A stretch of 64,000 nucleotides of DNA from Geosiphon pyriformis (taxonomy: Eukaryota; Glomeromycota; Glomeromycetes; Archaeosporales; Geosiphonaceae). Shown here in pieces: positions 1 to 11,260 of the stretch (position 1 is its first letter; the number at the start of each line of letters is the position of its first letter). The notes beneath the pieces were generated by a model. That model ran no database searches. It saw only the letters and a program-made list of their open reading frames with translations, and was not told where the DNA came from. The DNA lies in NCBI GenBank assembly GCA_016748015.1, contig JAAOMT010000181.1:7784-71783 (forward strand), in the 5' to 3' direction. The position numbers and the translations under genes were made by a program.

Positions 1-949
1 CTTATAATTCCTATAATTCATTAGTATATTAATATTATTTCAAATTATTATTTATTATTTAATCAATTATCACATATCACGATTCAATTAAAATAATCTA
101 ATTAGTACAACAGAAAGTAAGATGATCAAATTACACAATACCCTGAACTTTATAACATTCAAAAATTCGCCGAAATTTACAGAAATTCGCCGAAATTTAT
201 AAGAAATTCGCCGAAATTATGAATAGTTCACCCAAATTAATCAATAGTTCAGCAAAATAACTTGTAGTTTATCAAAATGTATCTTTAGTTTGCTGAAATT
301 TGGGCAAAGAGAAAAAGTGCAAGTTCATAAACTAGTACTACAACAAGTTGTATAAAAGAAGAGCTTTTTTTTTCTGGAAAATGTATCTTACTTTAGATTT
401 ATCTCTTAAAACCGTTTCTATACACACAAAAAGAAATAAATATCAAATAATTCAAAAAACCAAATTCTTTAATTATTGTACTTGGAAAATCCCCAAAACC
501 CAACTAACATTTTGAAATTGATTAGCTACCAATTTCAGTAAACTGTTAGTGACTCCAGGCCTGGATAGAAAACGTTTCTCTTGACAAAATTCTATTTTTT
601 TTACATTTCTTTTATTTTCTTTTATTTTTCTTATTACAATCATTAAGGTAGCCTACAGACGAAATTCCTGTAGAAAAGTTGACTTTCACAGCAAAGTAAC
701 TACACATTTTTAGTGAGCTTCCAGACGAACAATTTCTGGGAAAGAGTTGACGTTTACTACAACATAACTACATAAAGTAACTGGCAAGGAATTGGCCATT
801 CCACTTATAAGCCCAGCAGTTCAAATTATAGGAGATAATTTGAAGATAAATTCAGTTATTGGAGGTTCAACTACTTCCTGAAAACGTGAATTCACAGCAA
901 ATCAACATTACCAACATTTAAGAAAAAAGACCAAAAACCTCCGGTAACA
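1..949. repeat. Unclassified interspersed repeat R, copy A
   Basis: This stretch matches a second copy at 37231-37404 plus 47033-48679, which is interrupted there by a Gypsy element and a solo LTR. Shared landmarks in order are the AAATTCGCCG-like units, the run ending AGAGCTTTTTTT, a GATTAGCTAC site, and a right end CCTCCGGTAACA (CCTCCAGTAATA in copy B). No coding potential is visible. Ending in GTAACA, the same terminus as the Gypsy LTRs nearby, suggests a solo LTR of another family, but its left end lies outside the window, so this is inference. Confidence 0.7.
161..232. repeat. Short tandem repeat with AAATTCGCCG core
   Basis: Three units of about 20-21 bp each carry the core AAATTCGCCGAAATT (starting near 163, 183 and 204). 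The region further right (233-300) continues with more degenerate units of the type AATAGTTCAC/AATAGTTCAG. The CpG in each unit is intact here, whereas in copy B (near 37391 and 47040) the core reads AAATTTGCTAAAAT and AAATTTGCCAAAAT, that is, the C and G positions have changed by transitions. Confidence 0.7.
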
Positions 950-1868
950 ATGTATTCCAGTTCAGAAAGAGATAGAGGATTATTTTTAATCTCTAATAGT
1001 TCACTAGTTGTCACACCTTTTGCTTTTGCATACATCATTCTTCATAGTTCATCTTTGTCATGAGGATATCCTTCCAATTGTTACAATGTTTATTTCCATA
1101 TATCGTCAATTGGTGTTCCTTTGCTTACCCAATTATTTATCAGTATGGTGTACTGACATGTCTTGTGCATGTTTTTCCATGCCCAGAAATGTTATTCCAC
1201 ATTCTTTCATTAGGTAGAATAGTTCCACATGCAAGACATGGTTGGTTATTCCATTTTTCTTGTCATTTTGGCCATCCAAAGCACTCTATGATGCATGGGC
1301 AGCAGTAGAATTTTGTGGCTGTGGAGTATTTCTCGTCACCACCACAGCATGTGTCCATTGATGACAATTTCTTACTACAATCAACACATTCTAATTTTGG
1401 TCGATGATAATTGGATGGTGGTAATAAAGTGTAAGTGTATGGACTATAAGTGCTACTGGTGAGAAGAGTTTCTTCTTTTTTCTCCTTTCTCTTTCTCTTA
1501 TTAGTTTCTTCCCATTCCCAGTTTGCTGATTTGTCTTGGTTATTATCAGTTTCCCAGTTTTGGTTGGTATTCTAGGTAAGTTCTTTGTTTTCCTTTCCTT
1601 TTCCTTTGTCATCTCAAAAAAGTATCAGTAATAGCTCATTGTGGTTTTTATCAGCCCAAGAGACTTGGTACACTTCTCAGGTAGGTTTCTCTTTTTCTTT
1701 TTCGAATTTGATAAGTGGAGCTGATGGCATGGTAATGGATTTGAAATGGCCACACATGGCTGGTACACATGTGTGTTGTCCGTTCTGGCTAAGCTGAAGC
1801 TCTTGGGTGTTCCAGTCAAGTGTTATGTTGATTTTGGACAGCCAGTCATTACTCACCAGTACTTGGTA

Positions 1869-2156
1869 TTAAGTGGCTTCCATAACTAATACCTTGATTG
1901 GTACAGTGATGCCATTGATTTCTATGAGCAAGTTATCTATTTCACCAATTAGAGTCTTGGTGGTTCTATTAGCTATAATTATCCTTGCACTGACAGCTTG
2001 ATCAACTTGGTGACCTAATTGGTCTATGAGCTGTCTTGTGATGATGCTGCCAGCTGATCTACTATCTAGAATCAGTTTGATGAACTGACCATCAATTTTG
2101 GCATCCATGTACATCACCGTAATAGGTTTTTCCTCGAGTGCAGCTCCACTGAACAA
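1869..2156 (-). pseudogene. Retroviral-type aspartic protease remnant of Gypsy element 1
   Basis: About 95 codons match the protease segment of element 2. The active-site region reads ILDSRSAGS, where element 2 has ILDSGSAGS. The catalytic D-S-G triplet has therefore become D-S-R, which needs one G>A transition (GGA to AGA) and should abolish activity. The following ITRQLIDQLGHQVD is well preserved. The relic sits downstream of the Gag zinc knuckle in the order expected for Gag-Pol. It cannot be functional in this copy. Confidence 0.8.
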
Positions 2157-2684
2157 AGGAGTTTTTGTCGGTTCCTCGATTTTAAAAGGAAATATAGCTG
2201 CTAGAGATTCGTCTTTTGTGACAGTGGCTGGCAGAATATTGGTAAGTGATTGCTTCTGTTTGGGTTCCTGAGTGTTGGGTGAGGCACTTTTTGGGGTAAC
2301 TAGAAGACTTAAATAGTTCTAAAAACTCAGGTTTTGAGTATATCTGGTTTCTGAACTCCACTGTTATAATCCTGACAGCTGGTTGGATGAACTGGGGATC
2401 AGTTGGTGAACAACCATTGCCAATCTCCAGTTTTGGGTGACTCTCAATCTAGGGTTTCCTGCTGTCATTTGAGCTGGGTTTGATGGCAGTGTTTGAACTA
2501 TAGGTGTCTAATAAATTATTTATGGCTGTGGTGGTTGTAGTTAATAAACTGAAGGTTAATATATGAGTGGTTGATATATTGGCTGTTGCATTATTGGCAG
2601 GTAAGTTGGTTGATATGATGCTGGGTTGGATTGATAATTCAGAGTTGGGAACCGGCAATCAGGGTTTCAATATTGATTTCCCGA

Positions 2685-3679
2685 TCATTGGTTATTATTA
2701 TAAAATTGGCAGTCAGCTCTAATGTGGCCTTGTTTACTACAGTTATGGCAAACATGTATCTCTTGTTGCCATGGCTGATTTGGAGATGATAATGGACACA
2801 ACTGATTTTGGAAACGATTTATGTTTCCTGAATTATTGCATTGTTGTAGTGGTTGATAAATTGCGTGATTGTCAGCTAAGTATCCTTTCAATTTCTGATT
2901 AATTGAATTACTGAATTGTTTCAATTTGGAATCCAATTCAGATGATACATTTATCACTAGATTAATGGCTTGGGCATGGTTAGCTTTGAGTTCAATTGCT
3001 TCAAAATCTCAGGCATTGGTAATTGCAGCTTGAAGGTCTGCTGAATGCATTGGACATATGCATTGGAGGATACTACTGCATAGGCCTCTAAATAATCAGC
3101 CTGAATTGCTTGAATCTGGTACAGATTCCTATAGAAGTGTCCTAGGTAAATAGTGACTGCTTCATTTTTCCCTTGTTTGATAATGGTAAAAGTGTTTGCT
3201 AGCTGATTAATACTATTATTATTGTTGAAGTATTGTAGGAATGCAAGCTTGAATGCAGCAAATTCTTGGGGTTTGTTAACCAAGCTTTGATACCATGAAT
3301 TGGCAGTATCTTGGAGAAAGTAAGGAATGGCCTGCATGGCTCTGGCATTATTCCAGCTGTTGGCTATAATGGCTTTCTCCATATCATTTAGCCACACTTG
3401 GGCATTGTCTTCTTTGCTGGTGAATTTCTCAAGTTTTGCTATCGGAGCATAGGCCATTGGATTGACATTTGGTTGTTGCAGTTGTTGTTGTGGCTGTTGA
3501 AGCAGCTGCTGTGGTTGTTGAGGTGGTTGAAGTAGCTGCTGTTGCTGTTCAGCAATTGGTGGAACTGGATTAATCACAATTACTGGAGGTAAGTGTTGTT
3601 GATTATTAATGTCAAGGTTGTAATCATTCTGATTGTGCTGTGTTTGGAAATTTGGAGTCTCAATTTCTGGATTTTCCAA
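2685..3679 (-). pseudogene. Gag remnant with CCHC zinc knuckle, Gypsy element 1
   Basis: The larger piece (3679-2957) has a Gln/Pro-rich N-terminal stretch with runs of QQ, followed by a retrotransposon Gag core with the signature motif FTSKEDNAQVWLNDMEKAI and YFLQDTANSWYQSL. The second piece (2957-2685) carries the nucleic-acid-binding knuckle CHNCSKQGHIRADC, a perfect C-x2-C-x4-H-x4-C. A stop separates the two. Gag forms the particle that packages element RNA. The same order occurs in element 2 near 44185-45121. Confidence 0.8.
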
Positions 3680-3880
3680 ATTTGGATTTGGCTGAGTCTG
3701 AAAATTTGGGGTTTCAATGTTTGAGTTTTCTGGGATCAGGTTCTGGTAAGTAAATTTTTAATCTTTAGATTCTTTTTCCTTTTCTTTTTGTTCTTTTTCC
3801 AAATCTGTTACTTCCCAGGGACTCGTGGTTCCGAAATCTGGTTGCAGTAGTGAAGATCAAGATCCTGATGGTATTAGAGA

Positions 3881-4306
3881 TCATGACTTAAATCCTTTGA
3901 AATATGCACCATATGGTCCTAAAAGATCTTCTTTTCTCTGTTTACTCTGAAATAGAAAGTGTTCAAATATGGATGTCGTATTTGATGTGAACATGCCTAT
4001 TGATGTGATGTTAATAGTGCTTCCAGATGTATAGTAGTAGGATGGATTTGTTGGTGATTCAATTTTGTGTTTCTTCCAAGTGGGTGGTTGGATCTGTTGA
4101 GGTGTTACTGCTAGTGTTTGTAATTTTTCTTTGCCTTTATTGGCATAAGTAATTGGATATCTTTGTTGTGTGTGATATTCAATTTTTTTATTAATCTCAG
4201 TAATAATAGATGCAAAATTATAATTTGTTTGTAAGCTGGTGTTTTGGATTAATTCATGGTAAAAAGTTTTTTTTGCTAATTCAGTGTTTACTGAAGTTCC
4301 TAACAA
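3881..4306 (-). pseudogene. Conserved N-terminal ORF of Gypsy element 1, unknown function
   Basis: A piece of about 140 codons lies between the LTR and Gag. It aligns with a piece at 45652-46029 in element 2: shared blocks are the ENFYTEL/KTFYHEL region, an I-x-KI-x-Y-TQQ segment and YA(N/D)KGK followed by AVTP-x-x-IQPPT. I recognise no enzymatic domain. Conservation between two elements with different LTR middles suggests that it is a regular part of the element's coding capacity, perhaps the start of the Gag polyprotein. This copy lacks a usable start and is degenerate. Confidence 0.6.
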
Positions 4307-4516
4307 ATAGGCAATTCTTTTATTAACATAAAAATTGAAGGCTAATTCTGTTGATATCTAATTGTGGTTCAATCTCAAGTGTTGACAGTAGTGTTGAAAT
4401 AAGAATTTCGTGAATCTTAAATGGTTTGCTTCTATACTTTCTGATTCTGCCACTGTTGATTTATTTGTTATTGGTGCTGGTTTTCTGTAGAATTATACCT
4501 CACAGGAAGCACTAAA

Positions 4517-5264
4517 TGTTACAAATAATTATTTGGGGTTTCAAGTCAAATAACAAATCCATAACTTGGTGCTTGGTTGGTACTTAGGTGTTGATATCTG
4601 AAGGTTTTATTGTAGAGTTCTTTGTATAATGGACAGAGAGTTAATTGATGGGTTTATCCATAACTTTCTGAAACTACAGTTTCATCAAATTTTTTTCTCA
4701 GCGTAATGGCTGGTAATTCTTCTGGTAAGCTACCCTCAAATCTATGAGTGTTCTATCCTTGTTTCACAGGTCTTTTACCAGTCACTATGACATTTGTATC
4801 TCAGCGCTTTTAATCCTCAATCGATTAGTATACAATAATAAAAATCAAAGAAAGAAAAGAAAAATAAAGAAAGAAGCCAAGGCAATACATAAATTAGTAT
4901 TCTGTCAATAGCCGTAATCAAGAGCTATTGTTCTAGTGGGGTTAAGTATCAATTACTATCAACATAAAGTGTTGATAATGACAAGTTGATTGAGATAGTA
5001 AATAATTATTTATTAATATTTGTGATGTGGAAGGTTTCTAATTGATAGATTCTGCTTTTTCTACTTCTAACACTATTACTATATATACATAATTGATGTT
5101 CTATGAGATTGTTTACATTCCCGAGTGATGTGCTATAATTTCTTGAGCAATATGTCATGATTTTTATCATTGCTCTACACTGCTGAGCAATGTGTTCACA
5201 TGCTACATACTATTCTTCTATTGGTTTACTATTTTCCTATATCTGTTTTTTCTTATAAGTAACA
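4517..5264 (-). repeat. 5' LTR of Gypsy element 1 (748 bp)
   Basis: Bounded by TGTTAC at 4517 and AAGTAACA ending at 5264, an inverted terminal repeat typical of LTRs. The first 40 bp match the LTRs at 37405 and 46092 and the solo LTR at 47357. Just inside the LTR (minus-strand direction) is TTTAGTGCTTCCTG; element 2 has TTTGGTGCTTCCTG there. The latter contains a sequence complementary to a tRNA end GGAAGCACCA, so it is a plausible primer-binding site, here carrying a G>A change. Confidence 0.85.
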
Positions 5265-5477
5265 CTAACAGCTTGTCAAGGATGCCACAAACCTAATCTT
5301 GGACCCATGAACACACTTACTTATCAGCAATTATATTAGTACCTATCAACACTATATTTCAAGGAGATATTATCTTAACAAGAACAAAATACCATATGGA
5401 AACAAGCACAAAATTACTTTATTCAAAATGACTAATTCTATCATCGAAAATAACAAAACCACATCACCCCATAATGA

Positions 5478-6690
5478 TTGATCAAGAACAGTAAAAAAAA
5501 AGCTATATTATATAGTATGTATTCTGACCCAACTGCAGGACACTTCAACAAAGATGCAACTTTGGAAAAAACAATAAATCTATACTATTGGCCTATGATA
5601 TATAAAAATATCTTCGAATATGTTCTCAGTTGTGACTCATGCCAGCAAAGAGAAGAAGCCAGAATAATAGAGCCACTTCGACCCATTCCAGTTGGAAATC
5701 CATTTGATAGAATTGGGATCAATTTGGTTGGTTCTCTCTCGATTACATCCAAAGGAAATTGTTACATCATGGTAGTCGTAAACTACCTTATAAAATGGCC
5801 AGAAGCCAGAGCAATCCAAATAGCTGACACCAAAACAGTAGCTGAATTTGTACACTAAGATCTAATATGCAGACATGGATGCCTAAAAGAACTGTTGTCA
5901 GACCAAGGAACACATTTCATCAATACTATATTAACTGAATTGAGTCAATGTTTTGGTATAAAATAATCTTTATTATCACCATATCACCCACAAACAAATG
6001 GACTGGTGGAACAGTTTAACAAAACATTATGTGAAGCATTAGCAAAAATAAGTTACAAAAACAAACAAGAATGAGACTTATTCATACCTTTAGTACTCTT
6101 TGCATATTAAATGTTAAAGCAAAATACGACACAGTTTACACCATTCGAATTAGTCTATGAAAGAAAAGCAATGTTATCTATTGAATGAGAAATAGCATCC
6201 TACTCAACAGAAACTATCAACAAAGAAAATTTTGAAGATACTTTACACCAAAGAACATACCAGCTAATGGAAATATTAGAAAACAATCATAGAATAGCAG
6301 CTGACAATATTAGTAATACTTAAGAATAACAAAAAGAAAAACATGATAATCATCTACTCAAACAATTAATGGAATTAAAAATTGGAGACCAAATACTGTT
6401 ACATTGTACAAAAGCAGAAAAACAATGAAGCAGAAAGTTCAACCCAAAGTGGGACAGTCTATTTTACATACATAAAACTTTAGGAAATAGAGCTTACAAA
6501 TTACAATTGGAAGACAAGATTTTAAAGAAAGTAGTGCATGAAAATTGGTTAAAAATTTATCATGCAAAACAGAAATCATCATTATCAGTACCTCAGTTAG
6601 AAACACAAATTTCATTAATCAGACCAGAAAATATACCATGAGATCTGGAACCAATCATTGTTATCAAAATATAGACAATGTACAGCAAAT
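5478..6690 (+). pseudogene. Gypsy integrase remnant (element 3)
   Basis: The zinc-binding N-terminus (GHFNKDATLEK ... CDSCQ) is followed by the RNase H-fold core and a C-terminal region (HENWLKIYHAK). Where element 2 has GIDLV and VAIDYLTKWPEA, this copy has GINLV and VVNYLIKWPEA: the first catalytic Asp has become Asn by G>A. Downstream, at least four positions expected to be Trp read TGA (near 6070, 6186, 6426 and 6640). The relic is therefore inactive, and its damage is dominated by G>A or C>T changes. Confidence 0.85.
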
Positions 6691-6999
6691 TAATTTAAGA
6701 AATTCAAATATATATAGTATTTGAAAAACAACAAGAAATGATAAAACTTTTAACATGGACTTGTCAGATCAAATTTTACAACTTTCAAAACAACTATTTG
6801 ACACAATTCAACAATCTTCTGTTCAAATAGAAGTAACAATCAATAGAAAAAAAATACACTATAAAGATAGAAACAAGAAAGGAATGGGCATGAGTTCAAC
6901 TAGAACTAACTGTTCTCATTTCTACATCCTACATGAGAAAAAAATTTTACAGAAAAGAATTAAATTGTCTCAGACAGAACTTAAAGAAAGTGTGGAGAA

Positions 7000-7536
7000 A
7001 TGAGAAAAAGTTTATAAAAAAAGATACTTGGTCCCTAAGCTGGAAGAAATCAAAGAAGCCTTAGCTTGTGGGATTGATCTCCCCAAAACAGAGAAATGGA
7101 TACCAGACAACGTGAAAGAATGAAAAGAAAGACTTCCTCCAGCTTATTGGTTCTACAAAATAGGTAAACAATTAGACTTAAAGACACTATATAGAGACTT
7201 CAGCCAGAAAACTTTCAACAAAGAAGCAATGCAACAAGTAGAAAAATTCATAGAAAGAAGCAATCTAACCCTATATTACAAAGCAGTATACTGACTATAT
7301 ACTGCTTTCCAACATCGTCCAAATATACTGTTGTATGGATCTATAAAAACAATAACAGTTAACAACATAGGATAAATTACCAATTGACAGTTTGAAGACC
7401 TATAAAAAACAATACTTGATGCAACCATCAAACATTACATGAACAGAAACATAGAAACAAATACATATGATTTCACAGAAGCTCAATTCTAAAAAGAGAG
7501 GGATAATGTTACCCGAATAGAAAAACTGATCTAAAG
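7000..7536 (+). pseudogene. Uncharacterised ORF downstream of integrase (element 3)
   Basis: Conceptual reading gives recognisable protein blocks such as YWFYKIGKQLDL, KTITVNNIG, QFEDL and TIKHYMNRN, interrupted by TGA/TAA. The minus strand of element 2 at about 38274-38650 encodes related blocks (KNITVNNIE, QQFEDLQKAI, TIKHYTNK). In this copy the reading frame runs through the polypurine tract and ends inside the 3' LTR near 7536. I do not recognise the family. Conservation at protein level between two LTR families argues that it was a real gene of the element. Confidence 0.55.
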
Positions 7537-8545
7537 TTAGGAAGTAACATAACCAGAACGTGACATAGCACAGAATAGCACACAATAACATTGGATAATG
7601 TATTATAACTTAGGATAGTACAGAATAACACATTATAATGCAGAATAACACAAAATAACATGTAATAATACCAGATAACATGTTATAACATAAGATAACT
7701 AGTAATAATGTAGAAGAGTAAAGCAATAACAAAAATAACAAAGCAATAGTTAGCAATAACAAAACAATCAGAAACAATCCTGTAAAACCAAAAAAAAATA
7801 TAAAAGTGAGTAGTTGTAATAAGAAGAAAGACAGATAGATACAAATCACTAGACAAGAATTAAATTTCCATACTCTTTCATCAATTATATTTTATATTCA
7901 TCTTCTGAAATAAATCAATTATTAAGAAATCAGAATCACAAATTCATATTCTCGAACTTTGTGAAATTTATGTAAATTAACTATTGTTTCATATCTTCAT
8001 TCCAGAAAAGATGCTCTTAACATAATCATCTTGAACTATTAACAATTTTCTGACCAATTGCTCTTGATCATGGCAATTGATGATACTAATTTATTTTTCC
8101 TTTTATTTTCTTTCCTTTTTTGCTTTTATTTTCTTTTTCTTTCTTTATTTTTTCTCTTGAGGAGTGGCAACATAGTAAAATTGACTGTTTGGGAATAGAC
8201 TTCGTGATAGTCTGGTAAAAGAAAGAAGCTCTCTCTAAGTTTTGGATATTAACATTATCTTGATAGCTTACCAGAAAGACAAAAAGACAACACCAGACCT
8301 TAATGACTGTGCTCATTAGCTTGGAGGAGAAAGCTTACTTTTATAAGAAATTGCAATCAGCGAAAACCAAAACTCTGTGCTTTATAACCAAAGAACTCAA
8401 CAGGTAAATTCACAACCAGTAAAATAAGATTTTTAGAGACTGATAATCAAGAATAAGCCAATGGAATTATGCCAAAGATACATTACCAATCATTGAAAGC
8501 ATTAAATGTTATCATTTTTATACTTCACCAAGTTTACTCATAACA
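7507..8545 (+). repeat. 3' LTR of Gypsy element 3 (1039 bp)
   Basis: Starts TGTTACCCGAATAG and ends CTCATAACA, giving TGTTA...TAACA ends. Reverse-complement homology covers the solo LTR at 52873-54141. An array of near-palindromic units of the type ATAACATGTTATAAC lies at 7580-7710; similar arrays occur in the LTRs of element 2. The LTR should carry the promoter and polyadenylation signal of the element, but I cannot locate these from sequence alone. Confidence 0.85.
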
Positions 8546-9149
8546 CTGTCTAGTAAAAAGCTTCTAAATAATACTATAAAAGTTTAGTAATACTTATAGT
8601 TTTACAAGAAAATAGTTTATGTACATATTTTAAAACTATATATTTAACTGGTTTTTTTTTGTTCATTTAAACTTATTAAAATAGTTTTATATTTTACTCT
8701 AAAAACTATATTTACCAAATATATTAATATTTAGACTATTTGAATTATTAAATTCTATTATTTTGAATTTTGAATTTTTAGTAATATTAGATGATATTGA
8801 TAATAAATTCATTTTGGTAAGTTGAAGAGTAGAGTTGTTATACATGTATAGTTTTATATATCTCTTTAACTAATTATAGTAATTAAACAAAGTAATAATT
8901 GATAAACAAATAATATAAGTTATATTTTTTTTTAATTTTATTAAACTTGAACAAGTTCATAAACTTTAAACCAGACTTAAACTGAATTCAAACTTGTTAA
9001 AAAAGTTTAATGCCAAACTTAAACCAAATCTACTTTAAAAAATTGGTTTGGTTTAAGTTTGGTTCATAATTTAAACCAAACTTAAATAGCACCCAAAATT
9101 TGGTTCAGTTTGATTTAATCAAAATCCTAGCTGCTATATCTGTTTTAAA
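8546..9149. other. AT-rich intergenic stretch
   Basis: No gene is visible. The only structure is the inverted repeat at 9013-9062, flanked by further variants of AAACTTAAACC and its complement between about 8945 and 9105, which resembles the interior of a small palindromic (MITE-like) repeat. Confidence 0.6.
9013..9062. repeat. Perfect 16-bp inverted repeat (hairpin)
   Basis: The left arm CCAAACTTAAACCAAA (9013-9028) is exactly complementary to the right arm TTTGGTTTAAGTTTGG (9047-9062), with an 18-nt loop. Imperfect copies of the same motif lie on both sides. There is no T-run or neighbouring gene that would make this a terminator; a MITE core is more likely. Confidence 0.75.
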
Positions 9150-9890
9150 TTATTAATTAGTATTAATGGACAAAAATAGTGTTAAAATTTTTTTTTTGGT
9201 TAATTAAAATAAGACTATTTTGTTTTATAATAAGTTTAAAGCCAAGTTAATTAATTTTTTTTGAAATTAGTAATATGATCTTTTAGATTAGTAGTTAGAC
9301 TTGTTTTATTTTTTACTTTTTTAATTCTGGTCACCATTCTTAGTTTACTCTGGTTATATTTAAATTTCAAACTGATTTTAATATTGTAATAGTTAAGACT
9401 AATATACTAAAAAAGTATTGTATCTAATAGAAAACTTTTGATTATTAATATTATTTTAAATATTAAAAAATAGATCATTTAACTATGAACTATAAGGTGT
9501 TTTTATTTCTTTTTTCCAAGAGTTTCAAGGTTTTCAAAGTGTTTATACCCTATTTTGTAAATGCTAAATTTTATGTTAAAGCTTCTGCTCTTTTGAGTTT
9601 TTTTAAATTTTTATTTTTAATAACTTTTGTTTTTTCTTTTGTAATTGTTAATAATTTTTTGGTGTCTTCTTAGTTGACTTTTTTGGAATCTGATTTGATC
9701 AAACTTTTTGTTTTGATTAAGTTAATTGTTAAGTTTGTTAGCTTTTTAGTTGCTGTATTTAAACAATTTATTAAAAATAATTTGGTTTCAAGTAGTATTT
9801 TTAATTTTAAGATTAATAAACTTATAATTTATTTGGGTTTTTTTAGCAAAATTGTTAATAAGTTAAAAAAAAAATAATTTTGCTAAAAAA
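9150..9890 (+). pseudogene. Decayed LINE ORF1 (copy 3)
   Basis: Translations align with the intact LINE ORF1 at 56516-57922. Landmarks include a V-N-x-N-x-T-I-L segment near 9195, K-V-F-K-V-F near 9520, F-Y-V-K-A near 9570 and LESDLIKLFVLIKLIVKF at 9680-9735, matching the VFKSCFV/SYAKTAA/LEKQISDLAALVKSIV blocks of the intact copy. Residue changes are almost all of the C>T/G>A type (Ser to Phe, Ala to Val, Asp to Asn). The open pieces at 9485-9673 and 9674-9877 are fragments of this one relic and not genes. Confidence 0.7.
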
Positions 9891-11260
9891 AATACTATAT
9901 AGATAATATTGATATGTTTGGTAATTTGGATTTTCCAATTGATATTAATAATAATATATTTTCTAATTTAATGTTTTTTTGAGTACATAAGTCTAAACTA
10001 ATCTTTTAAAAACAACTAAATAGCTAATTGGATTGGTCTTTTATAGTATTAGATTGTTTGATATAGTTTAAAGAATATTGACTTTGGGTAAATTTATTTC
10101 TGTTGTATTAACATAATATAATTTAAACTAACTTAAATAGTTAATTATATGTAAAAAGTGTGTAAATTATATTTAGTCCTAAAATACTTAATTTGTTTCT
10201 AATTTCTAGATAATAATTAGATTATGTTTATTAAATCTTAATAAAAAAAATCCAAAAATTTTATAAATAATACATTATTTTTTTTATATTTAACACATAT
10301 TATTTAATTATAAAAGACATTTTTATTAATTTATATTTTAAAAATACTTTGTTAAAAAAGTTTTAATTTTTAAATTATTATTATTATTATTATTAATAAA
10401 ATAAATATTTTACCAAGTTATTATTAAGTTATTATGTATTTTGAAATATGTTATAATTAAATTTAAAATAAAATAATTAAAAATTTTTTATAATCATATT
10501 TTGTAAAAGTTGTTAATTAAATATTTAAATTTAATATATAATAAATTATATATTGTAAATATTCTTTTTTGTTTTTAAAAACTGATTAATTTAAAAATTA
10601 AAACAAAATAATAAATAATAATACATAAACTGTTAATTAAAAAGAATTATAACTATAATTATAAATAACTATAAATGTTTTTTATAATTTTTAATAATAA
10701 TAATATATATATTCAAAATTGGTTTTTTTTTAAACTTATATTAAATAATAAAAATAAAAACATAGCTAAAAATTTAATACAAAAATACTAATATTATAGT
10801 ATTTTTTTAAAAATAATATAATTATTAATACAAAAAAATGGTTAAATACAATATTATTATAATAATTATTAATGATTTTTTTTAATTGTTAATTACTGGT
10901 AAAATTATATATTAATTATTAAATAAATTAGTGAATTCAATAAAAAGTTATTTAAAAACAGATTAAATAAAATACATTAAAAGCTTAAAACAGTTATTAA
11001 AATTGTTAAATATGTAATAATAAGCTGTTTTTTTGTCTTTATTATTATTATTTAACCATTTGTACAAAACATGTACAAAAAAATAAGTAAACTTTTTAAT
11101 AATTTAAAAAATAAATAATCTTATAAGCCATTTTATATATAATTTATGGTAGTACTAAAAAAAACTGTATTTTTACACAGTTCAAAAAATGGAGAAAATA
11201 AATAAGAAGTTGAAATAAATACAGAATTAAAATGTAAAGTCAATAAAAATAACATCAATA
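9891..11260. other. AT desert upstream of the gene island
   Basis: Very AT-rich with homopolymer and ATT/TAA microsatellite runs (for example near 10377-10395 and 11041-11052). 9891-10060 still resembles sequence downstream of LINE ORF1. I see no gene or RNA. Composition becomes more balanced from about 11270 and stays so into the CTC1-like gene. Confidence 0.6.

Larger units (their letters stand above)
950..5264 (-). mobile_element. Truncated Gypsy-type LTR retrotransposon (element 1)
   Basis: Reading on the minus strand, the order is LTR (5264-4517), primer-binding-like site, an N-terminal ORF, Gag with zinc knuckle, then aspartic protease. Homology to the full-length element at 37405-47032 stops at about 950, directly against the end of repeat R, so reverse transcriptase, RNase H and integrase are missing. 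The ORFs are broken by stops. The element shares its LTR ends with element 2 but the LTR middle differs. Confidence 0.85.
5478..8545 (+). mobile_element. 5'-truncated Gypsy retrotransposon (element 3): integrase, extra ORF, LTR
   Basis: Plus-strand order is integrase remnant (5478-6690), a degenerate downstream ORF (about 7000-7536), a polypurine tract (7490-7506, AAAAAGAGAGGGATAA) and a 1039-bp LTR (7507-8545). The polypurine tract directly abutting TGTTAC is the expected primer site for plus-strand DNA synthesis and fixes 7507 as the 3' LTR start. Everything upstream of integrase is missing. Its LTR is a different family from that of elements 1 and 2, and the same family recurs as a solo LTR at 52873-54141. 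Confidence 0.85.
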
